Of a stretch of 64,000 nucleotides of DNA, positions 35,576-44,650 are shown piece after piece (within the stretch, counting starts at the first letter, position 1; each line of letters begins with the position of its first letter). Position numbers and translations under genes: made by a program. Where the stretch lies: assembly GCA_900548005.1 (NCBI GenBank), contig URIZ01000003.1, positions 1 to 64,000 on the forward strand, given 5' to 3'. Under the pieces are notes generated by a model, which had not been told where the DNA came from, did not search any database, and saw only the letters and a list, made by a program, of their open reading frames with translations. Source of the DNA: an uncultured Eubacteriales bacterium (GTDB lineage Bacteria > Bacillota > Clostridia > Christensenellales > CAG-917).

Positions 35576-37507
35576 TCAGGTGATTAAAAGCACCGTGTTG
35601 CGCTTGTCAACTTTCACCCCTGCCACGGGATACTGCCCCTTCACTTCGCCGCCTTCTCCGTCAATCTCGCAATAAAGTCCGAGTTTTGCAAGTTCGTTTC
35701 TTGCAGCCGCAACGCTCATGCCCAAAAAGTTCGGCAACAAAAATTCTTTGCCTATTATCTTCTCTTCATCCCCCGTATACTTCGGATCGATCCCGAGATA
35801 CGCAAACGCGCTCTCAAAAATCGCTCTCACCATGGGCGCGGCGACAAGCGAGCCGTAGTACATATACCCTTTGGGCTCGTCAACGATGAAAAGCACTCCG
35901 AGATTTGCGCCTTCGCTTGCCGAAAAACCGAGAAAGGACGAGATGTATTTTCCGCGCGCGATTTGTCCGTTTTCATACTTTTGTGCCGTGCCCGTCTTGC
36001 CGAGAATTTCATACCCGGCAACGTACGCGCCTTTGCCGCTGCCCGACGTAACCACGCTTTTTAGCAATTCGCGCATAGTATCCGACGTCTGTTTGGACAC
36101 AACCCTTTCGCCGCCCGAAAAGTCGGTGTCGGCAACGAGTTTTCCGTTGCAATCCACAAATTTGTTTGCAACGTGCGCCTTTACGCTCACCCCGCCGTTG
36201 ACAACGCTCGAAGTTGCGCTCAGAAGCCCGATCGGAGTGACGGCAACCGCCTGTCCGAACCCGATTCTTGCAAGATCTACGTTTTTGACGAGATTTTGGT
36301 CGATAAATATTCCCCTTGTTTCGCCAGTAACGTCAATGCCAGTCTTTTTGCCAAGACCGAAAGCTCGCAAATAGTCATAGAATTTGTCCGTGCCCATTCT
36401 CAAAGCGCAGTCCATAAACACGCAGTTGCAGCTGTTTTCCACACCGCCGGCAAAATCTATCGAGCCGTGTCCTTTTGCCTTCCAACACCGTATTTTCTTG
36501 CCGTCCACCACTCTCGATCCCGCGCAATAAAACCTGTCGTGCACGCTCACCGCTCCCGAATCGAGCGCGGCGGCAGACGTCAAAATCTTGAAAGTAGATC
36601 CCGGCTCGAACACCGTGGACACAAATTTGCTCTTTGAGTTTTCAAACAGAGTTTGAAGGTTATCTCTCGGCACGTTGTTCAAATCAAAAGACGGATATTC
36701 GCAAAGCGCGAGAATATCGCCGTTTGTGTAGTCCATCACTGCGCACATCACGCCTTTTGGCGAAAATTTTCCCACCGCATTGGCAACCGCGCCTTCCACA
36801 ATCGCTTGCAAGCCTGCGTCCAAAGTGGTGACAAGGTCAAAACCGCTCACGGACGGAAGATAATATCCGCTGTCGGACAACGATTTGCCCACCAAATCCG
36901 CCTCAGTCAAAATCTTTCCGTTCACGCCCGTAAGATATTTGTCATAGTACGCCTCGAGCCCCGTTTGCCCGTATCCGTCCGAGGAGCAAAATCCGATCAG
37001 TTGTGTCATAAAATCACCGTACGGATAAAACCTATGGTTGTCTTCGGCATAGTATATTCCGCCAAGTCCGCTTTGATAGATTGCAGATAACTGCTCTTTT
37101 GTCACTCCCGTAGCCACCGTCACTTCGCTCACTCGCTTGGAGATTTTCTCAAGCGTCTTTTCGTACTGAAAACCAAACACTTCGCTTAGCAGCCTTGCAA
37201 CGCCTTCCTTGTCCTCGGTATCCCCGGGGCGAACGTACAAATTGTATCGAGTGGCGGTCTTTGCAAGCACTTTTCCGTTTCTGTCCAAGATTTTTCCGCG
37301 CGGCGCGTCCGTCGGAACGTCCCTAAGCCATTGCGACGTTGCTCTCACCTGCAATTTGCCGCCGTTTAGAATGATCACCGTAAACATTTTTCCGAAAACG
37401 GCAACAAACAAAAAGACCATCAGCAATATTATTGCCGACAGTCTTTTTGTTGGATTATAAAGAAGATTGGGTTTGTTGTCTTTTTTGGTTTTAGATGCGC
37501 ACTTCAT
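35576..37507 (-). CDS. spoVD: Class B penicillin-binding protein SpoVD/FtsI type
   Basis: Peptidoglycan transpeptidase, 643 residues. N-terminal membrane anchor (about 23-48), dimerisation domain, then the transpeptidase with STFK (S304, K307), SCN (359-361) and KTG (504-506). One PASTA domain closes the protein (about 588-643, LPNFLGMSVAAARNEL). The PASTA domain and position favour SpoVD, but no other class B PBP is in the cluster so it may also act in division. The ATG overlaps the FtsL-like gene by 17 nt. Confidence 0.93.
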   Translation of the reverse strand: MKCASKTKKDNKPNLLYNPTKRLSAIILLMVFLFVAVFGKMFTVIILNGGKLQVRATSQWLRDVPTDAPRGKILDRNGKVLAKTATRYNLYVRPGDTEDKEGVARLLSEVFGFQYEKTLEKISKRVSEVTVATGVTKEQLSAIYQSGLGGIYYAEDNHRFYPYGDFMTQLIGFCSSDGYGQTGLEAYYDKYLTGVNGKILTEADLVGKSLSDSGYYLPSVSGFDLVTTLDAGLQAIVEGAVANAVGKFSPKGVMCAVMDYTNGDILALCEYPSFDLNNVPRDNLQTLFENSKSKFVSTVFEPGSTFKILTSAAALDSGAVSVHDRFYCAGSRVVDGKKIRCWKAKGHGSIDFAGGVENSCNCVFMDCALRMGTDKFYDYLRAFGLGKKTGIDVTGETRGIFIDQNLVKNVDLARIGFGQAVAVTPIGLLSATSSVVNGGVSVKAHVANKFVDCNGKLVADTDFSGGERVVSKQTSDTMRELLKSVVTSGSGKGAYVAGYEILGKTGTAQKYENGQIARGKYISSFLGFSASEGANLGVLFIVDEPKGYMYYGSLVAAPMVRAIFESAFAYLGIDPKYTGDEEKIIGKEFLLPNFLGMSVAAARNELAKLGLYCEIDGEGGEVKGQYPVAGVKVDKRNTVLLIT

Positions 37508-38276
37508 AGTTGGAATCTATTCCGAAAGATTCCGTATTATTCGCGCTTTGAGCAACGGTTTCGACTTTTGAAGACGGAGTGACCGCTTTGCCTTGGTTGA
37601 TTTTGGTTGCGTTGACGATGATAAGCGACGCAACAAGAGCGATGACTGCAAGATACACGCCGAGAATGATTTTGCCCTTCGTGTTGAGTCTGCCGCGTTG
37701 TTTTTGTTCGCTCATATCTTGAGTTCTTTGCGCCTTGCGAGCAAAAAGACCGGTGCGTGCCGCCGAGCGCCTATCTTCAAACACAGGACCTTGTTGCATA
37801 TTGGAATGAGCAAGTCTTTCATAAAGTTCTTGATCGCTCAATCTCTCGCTGTCTTGCGCGGTGAAATCGTAAAAATCGTGATGATCTTCGCGTTGAACGG
37901 GCGCGGCAGGCATTTGCTCCACTCTTTGAGCGGGTTGAGCATATTGCGCATAATCGACGGTTTGAGTGGGTTGATATTGCGCTCTGTCTTGGCGGAGATT
38001 GTCATAGAAAGGATAATCGCGCGTTTGATATTCGCTCGATTGCGGCGCAACGTATGGTCTGGACGCTTCGTAGTTTCTCACGCTCTCCACACTTCTGGGA
38101 GCTTGCGCGGGAGCCATATCGAAATTGTAGCGGACGGGTTGTTGCGCGTTCGCTTGCGGATATTGATTTACACTGTTTCTTGCTTTGAAATCTTCGTATG
38201 ACGGAAAACGCTCAACGCTGTCTTGCTGTGCGCTTTGTGTGTTTCTACCCAACAATTCGTCCAATGTGATTGCCAT
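37491..38276 (-). CDS. FtsL-like bitopic protein with large disordered N-domain
   Basis: Identified as FtsL only by place: between rsmH and spoVD. The 261-residue protein has a cytoplasmic region of about 190 residues rich in Gln, Tyr, Ala and Pro, one membrane segment (IILGVYLAVIALVASLIIV, about 203-222) and a tail of only about 40 residues outside. Classical FtsL is about 100-120 residues with a short inside and a long coiled-coil outside, the reverse of this one. Start at 38276 has AAAGGGG 9 nt upstream; an in-frame ATG at 38312 has a second, duplicated AAAAGGG site, so the longer 273-residue form is also possible. Confidence 0.55.
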   Translation of the reverse strand: MAITLDELLGRNTQSAQQDSVERFPSYEDFKARNSVNQYPQANAQQPVRYNFDMAPAQAPRSVESVRNYEASRPYVAPQSSEYQTRDYPFYDNLRQDRAQYQPTQTVDYAQYAQPAQRVEQMPAAPVQREDHHDFYDFTAQDSERLSDQELYERLAHSNMQQGPVFEDRRSAARTGLFARKAQRTQDMSEQKQRGRLNTKGKIILGVYLAVIALVASLIIVNATKINQGKAVTPSSKVETVAQSANNTESFGIDSNYEVRI

Positions 38277-38396
38277 AGTCGTACCCCTTTTTAGATTGTC
38301 GATTACCCGCATTTGACCCTTTTAGATAATCGATTTTCATCTTCCTTTCTTATCCTGTTATTTTTTTGGTTTGTTTTTATATCATCTAGTGTTTTA

Positions 38397-39332
38397 TCAC
38401 AATTTTTCAATCACTCTCAGCTTTGCGCTTTGAGATCTGCTGTTCTTTTCAAGCTCGCCTTCGCTTGCCACGATCGGCTTTTTGTTGACGAGTTCCACTT
38501 CCTGCACCTTTCCGCACACGCACACGGGAAAGTCCGGCGGACACGTGCAAGCAAGGCTAAGTTCCTTAAATGCGGATTTGACGATTCTGTCTTCGAGCGA
38601 ATGGAAGGTGATCACCGCCATTCTGCCGCCCTTTTCAAGTCTTCTCGCCATTTGCGTCACCGCTTCTCCGAGACTTGACAGCTCGTCATTCACTTCTATT
38701 CTGATTGCCTGAAAGGTTCGTTTTGACGGGTGTCCGAATTTCCATCTCGTCTTTGCAGGATAGGTGTCTTCCACTATCTTTGCAAGCTCGAGCGTCGTTT
38801 CAATCGGCTTTTCGGCTCTTGCTCTGACGATGTTTCTTGCAATCTGTCTTGCAAGCTTTTCTTCACCGTAGTCAAAGAGTATTCTCGCAAGTTCGCTCTC
38901 GGAGTATCCGTTCACCACTTCGTAGGCGGATATTCTTTGCGATCTATCCATTCTCATATCAAGCGGCGCGTCTTTCATATAGCTGAATCCGCGTTCGGCA
39001 TTGTCGAGCTGATAGCTGCTCACTCCAAGGTCGAGCAATATTCCGTCCACCTTGCCAACTCCTATCGAGTCAAGCTCGGCGACGAGATTTTTGTAATCGT
39101 CGTGGATGAAGGTCACTCTGTCACTGTACGGTGCAAGTCTTTCGCCTGCCGCCTTCAAAGCGTCTTCGTCTTTGTCGACGCATATCAGTCTGCCATTCCC
39201 TGACAGTCTTTTGACAATCTCGATTGAATGTCCTGCGCCGCCCACCGTGCCGTCAACGTAAATTCCGTCCGCTTTGATGTTCAGCCCTTCAAGGCACTCG
39301 TCCAACATCACGGGGATATGCGCAAATTCCAT
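38397..39332 (-). CDS. rsmH: 16S rRNA m4C1402 methyltransferase RsmH
   Basis: SAM-dependent methyltransferase, 311 residues. HIPVMLDECLEGL and DGTVGGAGHS begin the family, with DLGVSSYQLD, RTFQAIRIEVNDEL and ITFHSLEDRIVK later. The Cys pattern ACTCPPDFPVCVCG is typical. GGGGTG precedes the ATG, which lies 2 nt after the mraZ stop. Confidence 0.97.
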   Translation of the reverse strand: MEFAHIPVMLDECLEGLNIKADGIYVDGTVGGAGHSIEIVKRLSGNGRLICVDKDEDALKAAGERLAPYSDRVTFIHDDYKNLVAELDSIGVGKVDGILLDLGVSSYQLDNAERGFSYMKDAPLDMRMDRSQRISAYEVVNGYSESELARILFDYGEEKLARQIARNIVRARAEKPIETTLELAKIVEDTYPAKTRWKFGHPSKRTFQAIRIEVNDELSSLGEAVTQMARRLEKGGRMAVITFHSLEDRIVKSAFKELSLACTCPPDFPVCVCGKVQEVELVNKKPIVASEGELEKNSRSQSAKLRVIEKL

Positions 39333-39334
39333 CG

Positions 39335-39775
39335 TTACACCCCGTATTTTTGAAGGTCTTGGATCATCTTGTCGAGCTTGTTCGGATCGAGCACGCCGTA
39401 TCTTTCTTCCCACTTCTCTGCGGGCCACACTTCCAAATACGACATTTTGCCGACAAACACAAGCTCCTTTTGAAAACCGAATTTGTCCTTGATCGTCTTG
39501 TCGAGCGTCGCTCTGCCTTGCGCATCTTCTTCAAGCGAACCGCTGAACGAAAACACGGCGGATGTAAACTCTGTGTCCGAAGTGTACGGATTTTGGTTGA
39601 CCATCTCGGCAAACATCGTTTCCACCTTCTCTTCGGGGACAATGTACATGCAGCCGTTCTTGCCGGGCAGATAATAGGGATTTGCGCCCAGTCCTTCGCG
39701 GAACTTGACGGGGATCCTGAATCTGTTTTTCTCGTCCAATTGGTGACGAGCATTGCCGAGCATGAACTTTGCCAT
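39335..39775 (-). CDS. mraZ: Transcriptional regulator MraZ
   Basis: AbrB-like repressor of the dcw operon, 146 residues, double SpoVT/AbrB fold. MLGNARHQLDEKNRFRIPVKFRE and the second DAQGRATLDKTIKD show the two swapped-hairpin halves. AAGGAAG precedes the ATG at 39775; the longer frame runs into the promoter region. Confidence 0.95.
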   Translation of the reverse strand: MAKFMLGNARHQLDEKNRFRIPVKFREGLGANPYYLPGKNGCMYIVPEEKVETMFAEMVNQNPYTSDTEFTSAVFSFSGSLEEDAQGRATLDKTIKDKFGFQKELVFVGKMSYLEVWPAEKWEERYGVLDPNKLDKMIQDLQKYGV

Positions 39776-39799
39776 TGCGACTTCCTTTTTGGGGACAAA

Positions 39800-39856
39800 T
39801 TGGGTGTAGAGTCCCCTTACGCTTGTTATTGTATAACAATACGGAAGACTTGTCAA
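39800..39856 (-). promoter_or_regulatory. dcw operon promoter and leader hairpin
   Basis: TTGACA (39856-39851), 17 nt, TACAAT (39833-39828) on the minus strand. Downstream, GGGGAC/GTCCCC around 39791-39816 can pair and encloses a TTGGGTG word that resembles MraZ binding boxes (TGGGN). Confidence 0.75.
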
Positions 39857-40253
39857 GAACTATTTTCCATTTTTGACCACAAATTTTTTCGACTGTTTAG
39901 TGAATTTTTGTCATTTTTATGCATTTTGATTGATTGATAAGTAAACTATATGCAAAACGCGATTTTTCATGCATTTTTTACCGAATACAAACCCCACTAA
40001 ACAGTCAAATTTTGCTCGAAATCAGTTTTTCACCAATATGCAAAAATGAATTATTTGACGTTTTGACGCATTTTTTTATGCGTAATCTTATGCATTTTTC
40101 AATGCTTGAAACCACATAGCCGCCCTTTTGCGCCACAATTTTCCATTTTGCATTTTTGAAAAATTTTACCGAATCCGGATTTTCCGCCTTGCAACAAAAT
40201 TTTCAAGCGCGCATATATTGCATCAAATCAAAAAAAAATAAGGAGATAAAAAG
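39857..40253. other. Long AT-rich regulatory gap upstream of mraZ
   Basis: Holds a 12-bp inverted repeat, GACTGTTTAGTG (39891-39902) and CACTAAACAGTC (39995-40006), and five or so copies of the word (A)TGCATTTT between 39918 and 40160. No ORF. It separates the dcw cluster from the divergent coat-like gene. Confidence 0.55.
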
Positions 40254-40886
40254 ATGTCTTTTTGCAACAACAATTCGACTCCCGACAGATGTCCCGGGAA
40301 CATCAACGGCAATCCTATGAATGGCTTGTGCGAAAAAGTCTGCATCCAAACCGTCAAAATCTTTGACGCTTGCATGCTTCAGACCAGCATCGACGCAACG
40401 GTTGCGCTCACTTCCCTTGCGCCTGCCAATCCTACGTTGCCACTCACTTTCACAAGCGGCTCGTCCACTTCTCAAACAGGTACGATAACCGCCCTTACGA
40501 TCACTCCGATCGCCGACAGACAGGGGCTTTCGCGCGTCACGGCAACGATCTCGATCCCCGTGCAAATCGCCTACACAGACGCAGACGGCAAAGCCGGCAC
40601 GGGCATAGGCTCGATATCGCTCAATCAAGACGTGGTTATGTGCGTTCCCACAGGCAGCGTCATCACACCAAACATCGCCGCAACCGTCAACGTTGCTTCT
40701 CCGCGCGGCGTGTACGTGAGCGACAACACATTCTCCATCACTTGTTGCGTGACGGTTATTTTGAGCGTACAAGCACCCGTCAACCTTCTCATTCCGTCCT
40801 ACGGCTATTGCAAAATCCCGCCTTGTACGGAATTTAGCCAAGACGCATGCCAAGGCGTGTTCGACCTGCCAATATTCCCCACCTAA
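40254..40886 (+). CDS. Clostridial coat-like hypothetical protein
   Basis: A 210-residue protein without signal peptide or membrane segment. It starts with a Cys-bearing leader (CNNNSTPDRCPGN), then LCEKVCIQTVKIFDACMLQTS, a mostly beta, Thr/Val/Ile-rich middle, and ends YGYCKIPPCTEFSQDACQGV. I recall similar uncharacterised proteins in spore-forming Clostridia; a spore-surface role is plausible from the cysteines and beta content but is not shown. AAGGAGATAAAAAG precedes the ATG. Single-gene unit. Confidence 0.7.
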   Translation: MSFCNNNSTPDRCPGNINGNPMNGLCEKVCIQTVKIFDACMLQTSIDATVALTSLAPANPTLPLTFTSGSSTSQTGTITALTITPIADRQGLSRVTATISIPVQIAYTDADGKAGTGIGSISLNQDVVMCVPTGSVITPNIAATVNVASPRGVYVSDNTFSITCCVTVILSVQAPVNLLIPSYGYCKIPPCTEFSQDACQGVFDLPIFPT

Positions 40887-40918
40887 AACCGCGATTTTGC
40901 AAACAAATCACGGTTTTA
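40885..40918 (+). terminator. Probable terminator of the coat-like gene
   Basis: AAAACCG-C-GATTT paired with AAATC-A-CGGTTTT with one mismatch, followed by a T-containing tract. Confidence 0.6.
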
Positions 40919-41135
40919 CGCGGCAAAAACGAGCAATAAACGGGTGATATATGCCGTTCACACGTGCGTGTATGCGCAATGCGCACGCGAGCATACACCA
41001 TGCACGCGCACGCAATACAATAAAAAGAAAAATCGCACACGGCACAGCCGACACAAAGCATACGGCAATACGACACAACTCACAAAAAGTATGCAGCAAT
41101 ACAGCACAACTCACAAAAAAATCTCACTTCTACTT
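40919..41135. repeat. Intergenic region with short tandem repeat
   Basis: Two adjacent units of about 33 bp, each ending ACACAACTCACAAAAA or GCACAACTCACAAAAA (about 41055-41120). GTGTATGC/GCATACAC near 40968-41000 can form a hairpin. No gene. Confidence 0.5.
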
Positions 41136-41166
41136 AAAAATGACGGCGCACAGCCGTCATTTTTTT
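41136..41166 (+). terminator. Strong terminator-like hairpin
   Basis: AAAAATGACGGC, loop GCACA, GCCGTCATTTTTT. It has no gene just before it, so it may end an unseen transcript from the region 40919-41135. Confidence 0.7.
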
Positions 41167-41433
41167 CACGTCAAACAACCATTGAAACGCACAATCAATC
41201 CCCACCAAAAATAAAAATAGACGTTGCTCGGTTATAACACATCGACAAACCGCACAATAAACATCGTTCGGTATATAAACACATCACGCAAACCAAATTA
41301 TGCAAGCGATTGAAATTACAACCATTCGAAATCGACATAAAACAATAAGCGTAGTTCGGACAAAAAACGCATTATGCGAGCAATATAGTTTATAAACTAT
41401 ATAACAAATGACAAATATAATTATCCTGTAAGA
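41167..41433. other. AT-rich gap with imperfect repeats, no gene
   Basis: CGTTGCTCGGTTATA and CATCGTTCGGTATATA begin two imperfect ~45-bp copies around 41222-41300. Nothing else recognised. Confidence 0.4.
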
Positions 41434-41462
41434 TTGAAATAAAAATTGCGATATGATATAAT
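41434..41462 (+). promoter_or_regulatory. SigA promoter of the phosphoesterase gene (leaderless)
   Basis: TTGAAA (41434-41439), 17 nt, TATAAT (41457-41462), ending 6 nt before the ATG. Confidence 0.65.
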
Positions 41463-41468
41463 AATCGC

Positions 41469-42182
41469 ATGAAAGTTTTTGCGATAAGCGATTTACATCT
41501 CTCCACCGCCGTTGAAAAGCCTATGGATATTTTCGGGGACGGTTGGCAAAACCACTTCGCCAAAATCAGCGAAGATTGGCAAAACAAGGTCACGGACGGT
41601 GATCTCGTTTTGCTTGGCGGAGATATGTCTTGGGGACTGACCGCAGACGAAGCTGCGCCCGACTATGCGCTTGTTGAAGCTCTCAACGGCAAAAAATTTG
41701 TCGTACGCGGCAATCACGATTACTATTGGAGCACTCTCAGCAAGATGCGCGCCAAATTCCCTGCTTTCAATTTTGTACAAAACAACGCCTATCGGGAGCA
41801 AACTCAAAGCGGAGCAGGCATTGTGATTGCAGGCTCGCGAGGTTGGACAATCCCCGCAAAAGACACAAGCGAAGATGATATCAAGATTTTCAAAAGAGAG
41901 CTTATTCGGCTTGATCTTTCGCTTTCCACGGCAACCGATATGCGACAAGACGGGGACGTGCTTATCGCGCTTTTGCACTATCCGCCGTTTGACGCAAACT
42001 ATCAAGACACCGAAGTGACCGCCCTTCTTGAAAAATACAACGTGGACTATGCCCTGTACGGACATCTTCACGGCAAAAACGTGAGAGTCACACCGCGTTT
42101 TAAAAAGAACGGAGTTGAATATATTCTCACTTCATGCGACCTTGTCGAGAACAAAGTGATCGAAGTGTGCGATATCGACTGA
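41469..42182 (+). CDS. Metallophosphoesterase
   Basis: A 237-residue cytoplasmic calcineurin-like phosphoesterase. All metal motifs are present: SDLHLS, GGDMSWG, RGNHDYYW, LHYPPF and YGHLHGKN. Substrate unknown. It has a perfect promoter immediately before the ATG and no ribosome site. Convergent with engB. Confidence 0.92.
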   Translation: MKVFAISDLHLSTAVEKPMDIFGDGWQNHFAKISEDWQNKVTDGDLVLLGGDMSWGLTADEAAPDYALVEALNGKKFVVRGNHDYYWSTLSKMRAKFPAFNFVQNNAYREQTQSGAGIVIAGSRGWTIPAKDTSEDDIKIFKRELIRLDLSLSTATDMRQDGDVLIALLHYPPFDANYQDTEVTALLEKYNVDYALYGHLHGKNVRVTPRFKKNGVEYILTSCDLVENKVIEVCDID

Positions 42183-42305
42183 ACGATAGAATTGGCAAAT
42201 AAATTCTAAAATGTATTATATAAATCAGCACTTTTTGAAATAGTTTTATCAAATTGTTTGATTTTTAGAATACTTTTACAGAAAAATAACCTAAAAGTAA
42301 AAAAT

Positions 42306-42343
42306 AAAATGCCGAACTTGATTTTGTCAAATTCGGCATTTTT
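42306..42343. terminator. Bidirectional terminator between phosphoesterase and engB
   Basis: AATGCCGAA...TTCGGCATT with A- and T-runs on both sides serves both convergent genes. Confidence 0.85.
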
Positions 42344-42388
42344 CAATTTTTTGCTGAAACCAAAAAATCTCTCTCGGATAGAAAAATC

Positions 42389-43081
42389 TTATTTTTCGGT
42401 GGTATTCGCCCCGTCTTCACCGCCTTCCAAGCTGTCGGTTGCAACTTCGACTTCACCGTTCTCTTCACCGCTTCTTGCGGACAATTTGAGCGATTGTTGA
42501 TTTTCAAGCAAAGTATCGATACGGCAAAGCACGTCTTCCTTGCCGGTCTTTGCAAGCGATGACGTAACGAGAATATCTTTCACTCCGACGCAAAGCGACG
42601 AGGCGATTTGCGCCTTGCACTTTTGTTGTTGCGCGCGTGAGAGCTTGTCCGCCTTGGTTGCGATGATTGTGAACGGAATGCGATAGGAATACAAATAATT
42701 GATGAGCATCTTGTCATCATCGGTCGGCTCGTGACGAATGTCTACAAGCACAAAAACGTTGATGAGATTTTCGCTTGTCTGAAAATAGTTTTCAATCAGC
42801 GCACCCCACTTTTGTTTTTCCTGTCTGTTGACTTTTGCATAACCGTATCCGGGCAAGTCCACAAAATAGTACTCGCCGTTGTTGATCTCAAAATAGTTGA
42901 GCAAACGCGTGCGCCCCGGCTCTTGCGACGTTTTGGCAAGTTTGTTCTGATTCACCATAAAATTGATAAAGGAAGACTTGCCCACGTTGGATTTGCCTGC
43001 AATGGCAATCTCGGGAGCGTTGTAAGTTGGAATATTTTTTCCGTCAGCCACGGATATAATAAACTTTGCTTGTTTTATCAT
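42389..43081 (-). CDS. engB: Ribosome biogenesis GTPase EngB/YsxC
   Basis: GTPase for 50S assembly, 230 residues. G1 GKSNVGKSSF, G2 region GRTRLLNYF, G3 DLPGYG, G4 TKAD are in place. An acidic C-terminal tail of about 35 residues is extra. AGGTGA precedes the ATG at 43081. It follows tig-clpP-clpX, the usual order, but a terminator separates it from clpX. Confidence 0.95.
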   Translation of the reverse strand: MIKQAKFIISVADGKNIPTYNAPEIAIAGKSNVGKSSFINFMVNQNKLAKTSQEPGRTRLLNYFEINNGEYYFVDLPGYGYAKVNRQEKQKWGALIENYFQTSENLINVFVLVDIRHEPTDDDKMLINYLYSYRIPFTIIATKADKLSRAQQQKCKAQIASSLCVGVKDILVTSSLAKTGKEDVLCRIDTLLENQQSLKLSARSGEENGEVEVATDSLEGGEDGANTTEK

Positions 43082-43264
43082 TCGTTCACCTATATATCGT
43101 TTTTGTTCAAAAACAGTTGCCGTCATTTTTGCCGATTTGCGACGTCTTTACATTGTGAAAAGCACATGTCGCCACATCTTGTGCCTTAAAAGTATCAACG
43201 CCAAATATGCGTTTTGACAATATGCTTTTTCAAGTTTTCAAAGCACACCAACGCAAAAGAGCAT

Positions 43265-43293
43265 AAAAACAGCGCATTAGATGCGCTGTTTTT
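43265..43293 (-). terminator. Terminator of clpX
   Basis: AAAAACAGCGCAT, loop TAG, ATGCGCTGTTTTT, directly abutting the clpX stop codon. Confidence 0.9.
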
Positions 43294-43295
43294 GA

Positions 43296-44555
43296 TTATG
43301 CAATGTTGTTTGCAACGCTTTGTTGTTCGCTTTGTTTTCTCACGACAATCGGCTTTTCGGTCTTGTCGATAGCCTTTTTTGTGACGATAACTTTCTCAAT
43401 GTCATTGTCGGACGGAATCTCAAACATGAGTTCGAGCAACACGTCTTCAAGGATTGCACGCAATCCGCGCGCGCCCGTATTGAGTTGGATTGCTTTTGCA
43501 GCAACCGCTATCAAAGCGTCGTCTTCAAATTCAAGATCCACGCCGTCAAGCTCAAATTGATATTTGTATTGTTTCACAAGCGCGTTCTTGGGCTCTGACA
43601 AAATCTTGACAAGCGCGTTTTCATCAAGCGCGTTGAGACCGACTACGATAGGCACACGACCGACAAATTCGGGGATAAGACCGTATTTGATAAGATCGGC
43701 AGGTTGCAACGCCTCGATAAGCTCATCGTAGCGATAATCCACCGTGCCTTTCACCGCCGAGCCGAAACCGAGCTTGGAATTGTCTTTTCTTTGGTCGATG
43801 ATTTTGTCCAAATCGACAAATGCGCCGCCGCAAAGGAACAAGATGTTGGTTGTGTCAAGCTGATAGCACTCTTGATTGGGGTGCTTTCTTCCGCCTTGCG
43901 GGGGAACGTTGGCAACAGTGCCTTCGATGATTTTGAGAAGTGCTTGTTGCACGCCTTCGCCGCTCACGTCACGAGTTATGGACACATTCTCGCCTTTCTT
44001 TGCGATTTTGTCGATTTCGTCGATATAAACGATGCCGATTTCTGCGCGTTTGAGATCTCCGTTGGCGGATTGAATGAGCTTGAGAAGGATGTTTTCAACG
44101 TCTTCACCCACATAACCTGCCTCGGTGAGCGTGGTTGCGTCCGCAACGGCGAACGGAACGTTGAGAATTTGCGCAAGCGTTTTTGCAAGCAACGTCTTGC
44201 CGGAGCCTGTCGGACCAAGCAAAAGCACGTTGCTCTTTTCGATGACAACGTCTTTGTCTTTCTTGTCGGCGAGCTGACTTATGCGCTTGTAGTGATTGTA
44301 CACGGCAACGGACAACACGCGTTTTGCGCTGTCTTGTCCGATGATATATTCGTCAAGTTTTGCCTTGATTTCCTTTGGCGTGTACAAGCTCAAACCCGAA
44401 TTGTCTTCGCTCTTGCCTTTGTTGAGAATATACTCGCAAGTTTCTATACATTCATTGCAAATGGACATGCCGTTGGGGCCGTTGATGATGGTCTCAACTT
44501 CACTTTCGCTTTTGCCGCAGAAACTGCAATGTGTTTCTTTATGATAATTTTCCAT
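43296..44555 (-). CDS. clpX: Clp protease ATPase subunit ClpX
   Basis: AAA+ unfoldase feeding ClpP; 419 residues. The N-terminal zinc finger uses C10, C13, C33, C36; Walker A GPTGSGKT, Walker B VYIDEIDK, and the RKDNSKLGFG pore/IGF-loop region follow. 95 nt after clpP. Confidence 0.97.
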   Translation of the reverse strand: MENYHKETHCSFCGKSESEVETIINGPNGMSICNECIETCEYILNKGKSEDNSGLSLYTPKEIKAKLDEYIIGQDSAKRVLSVAVYNHYKRISQLADKKDKDVVIEKSNVLLLGPTGSGKTLLAKTLAQILNVPFAVADATTLTEAGYVGEDVENILLKLIQSANGDLKRAEIGIVYIDEIDKIAKKGENVSITRDVSGEGVQQALLKIIEGTVANVPPQGGRKHPNQECYQLDTTNILFLCGGAFVDLDKIIDQRKDNSKLGFGSAVKGTVDYRYDELIEALQPADLIKYGLIPEFVGRVPIVVGLNALDENALVKILSEPKNALVKQYKYQFELDGVDLEFEDDALIAVAAKAIQLNTGARGLRAILEDVLLELMFEIPSDNDIEKVIVTKKAIDKTEKPIVVRKQSEQQSVANNIA

Positions 44556-44650
44556 ACTGTTATATACTCCGAACGAGCGTGATATATGCGGTTAGAACAC
44601 GCATTTTTGCATATCGCGCTTGATTGTGGGTTTTTCTTGTTTGTCGGGAC

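Noticed and set aside
43704..44582. 292-codon plus-strand frame opposite clpX
   Set aside because: Antisense shadow of clpX; no ribosome site or recognisable domain.
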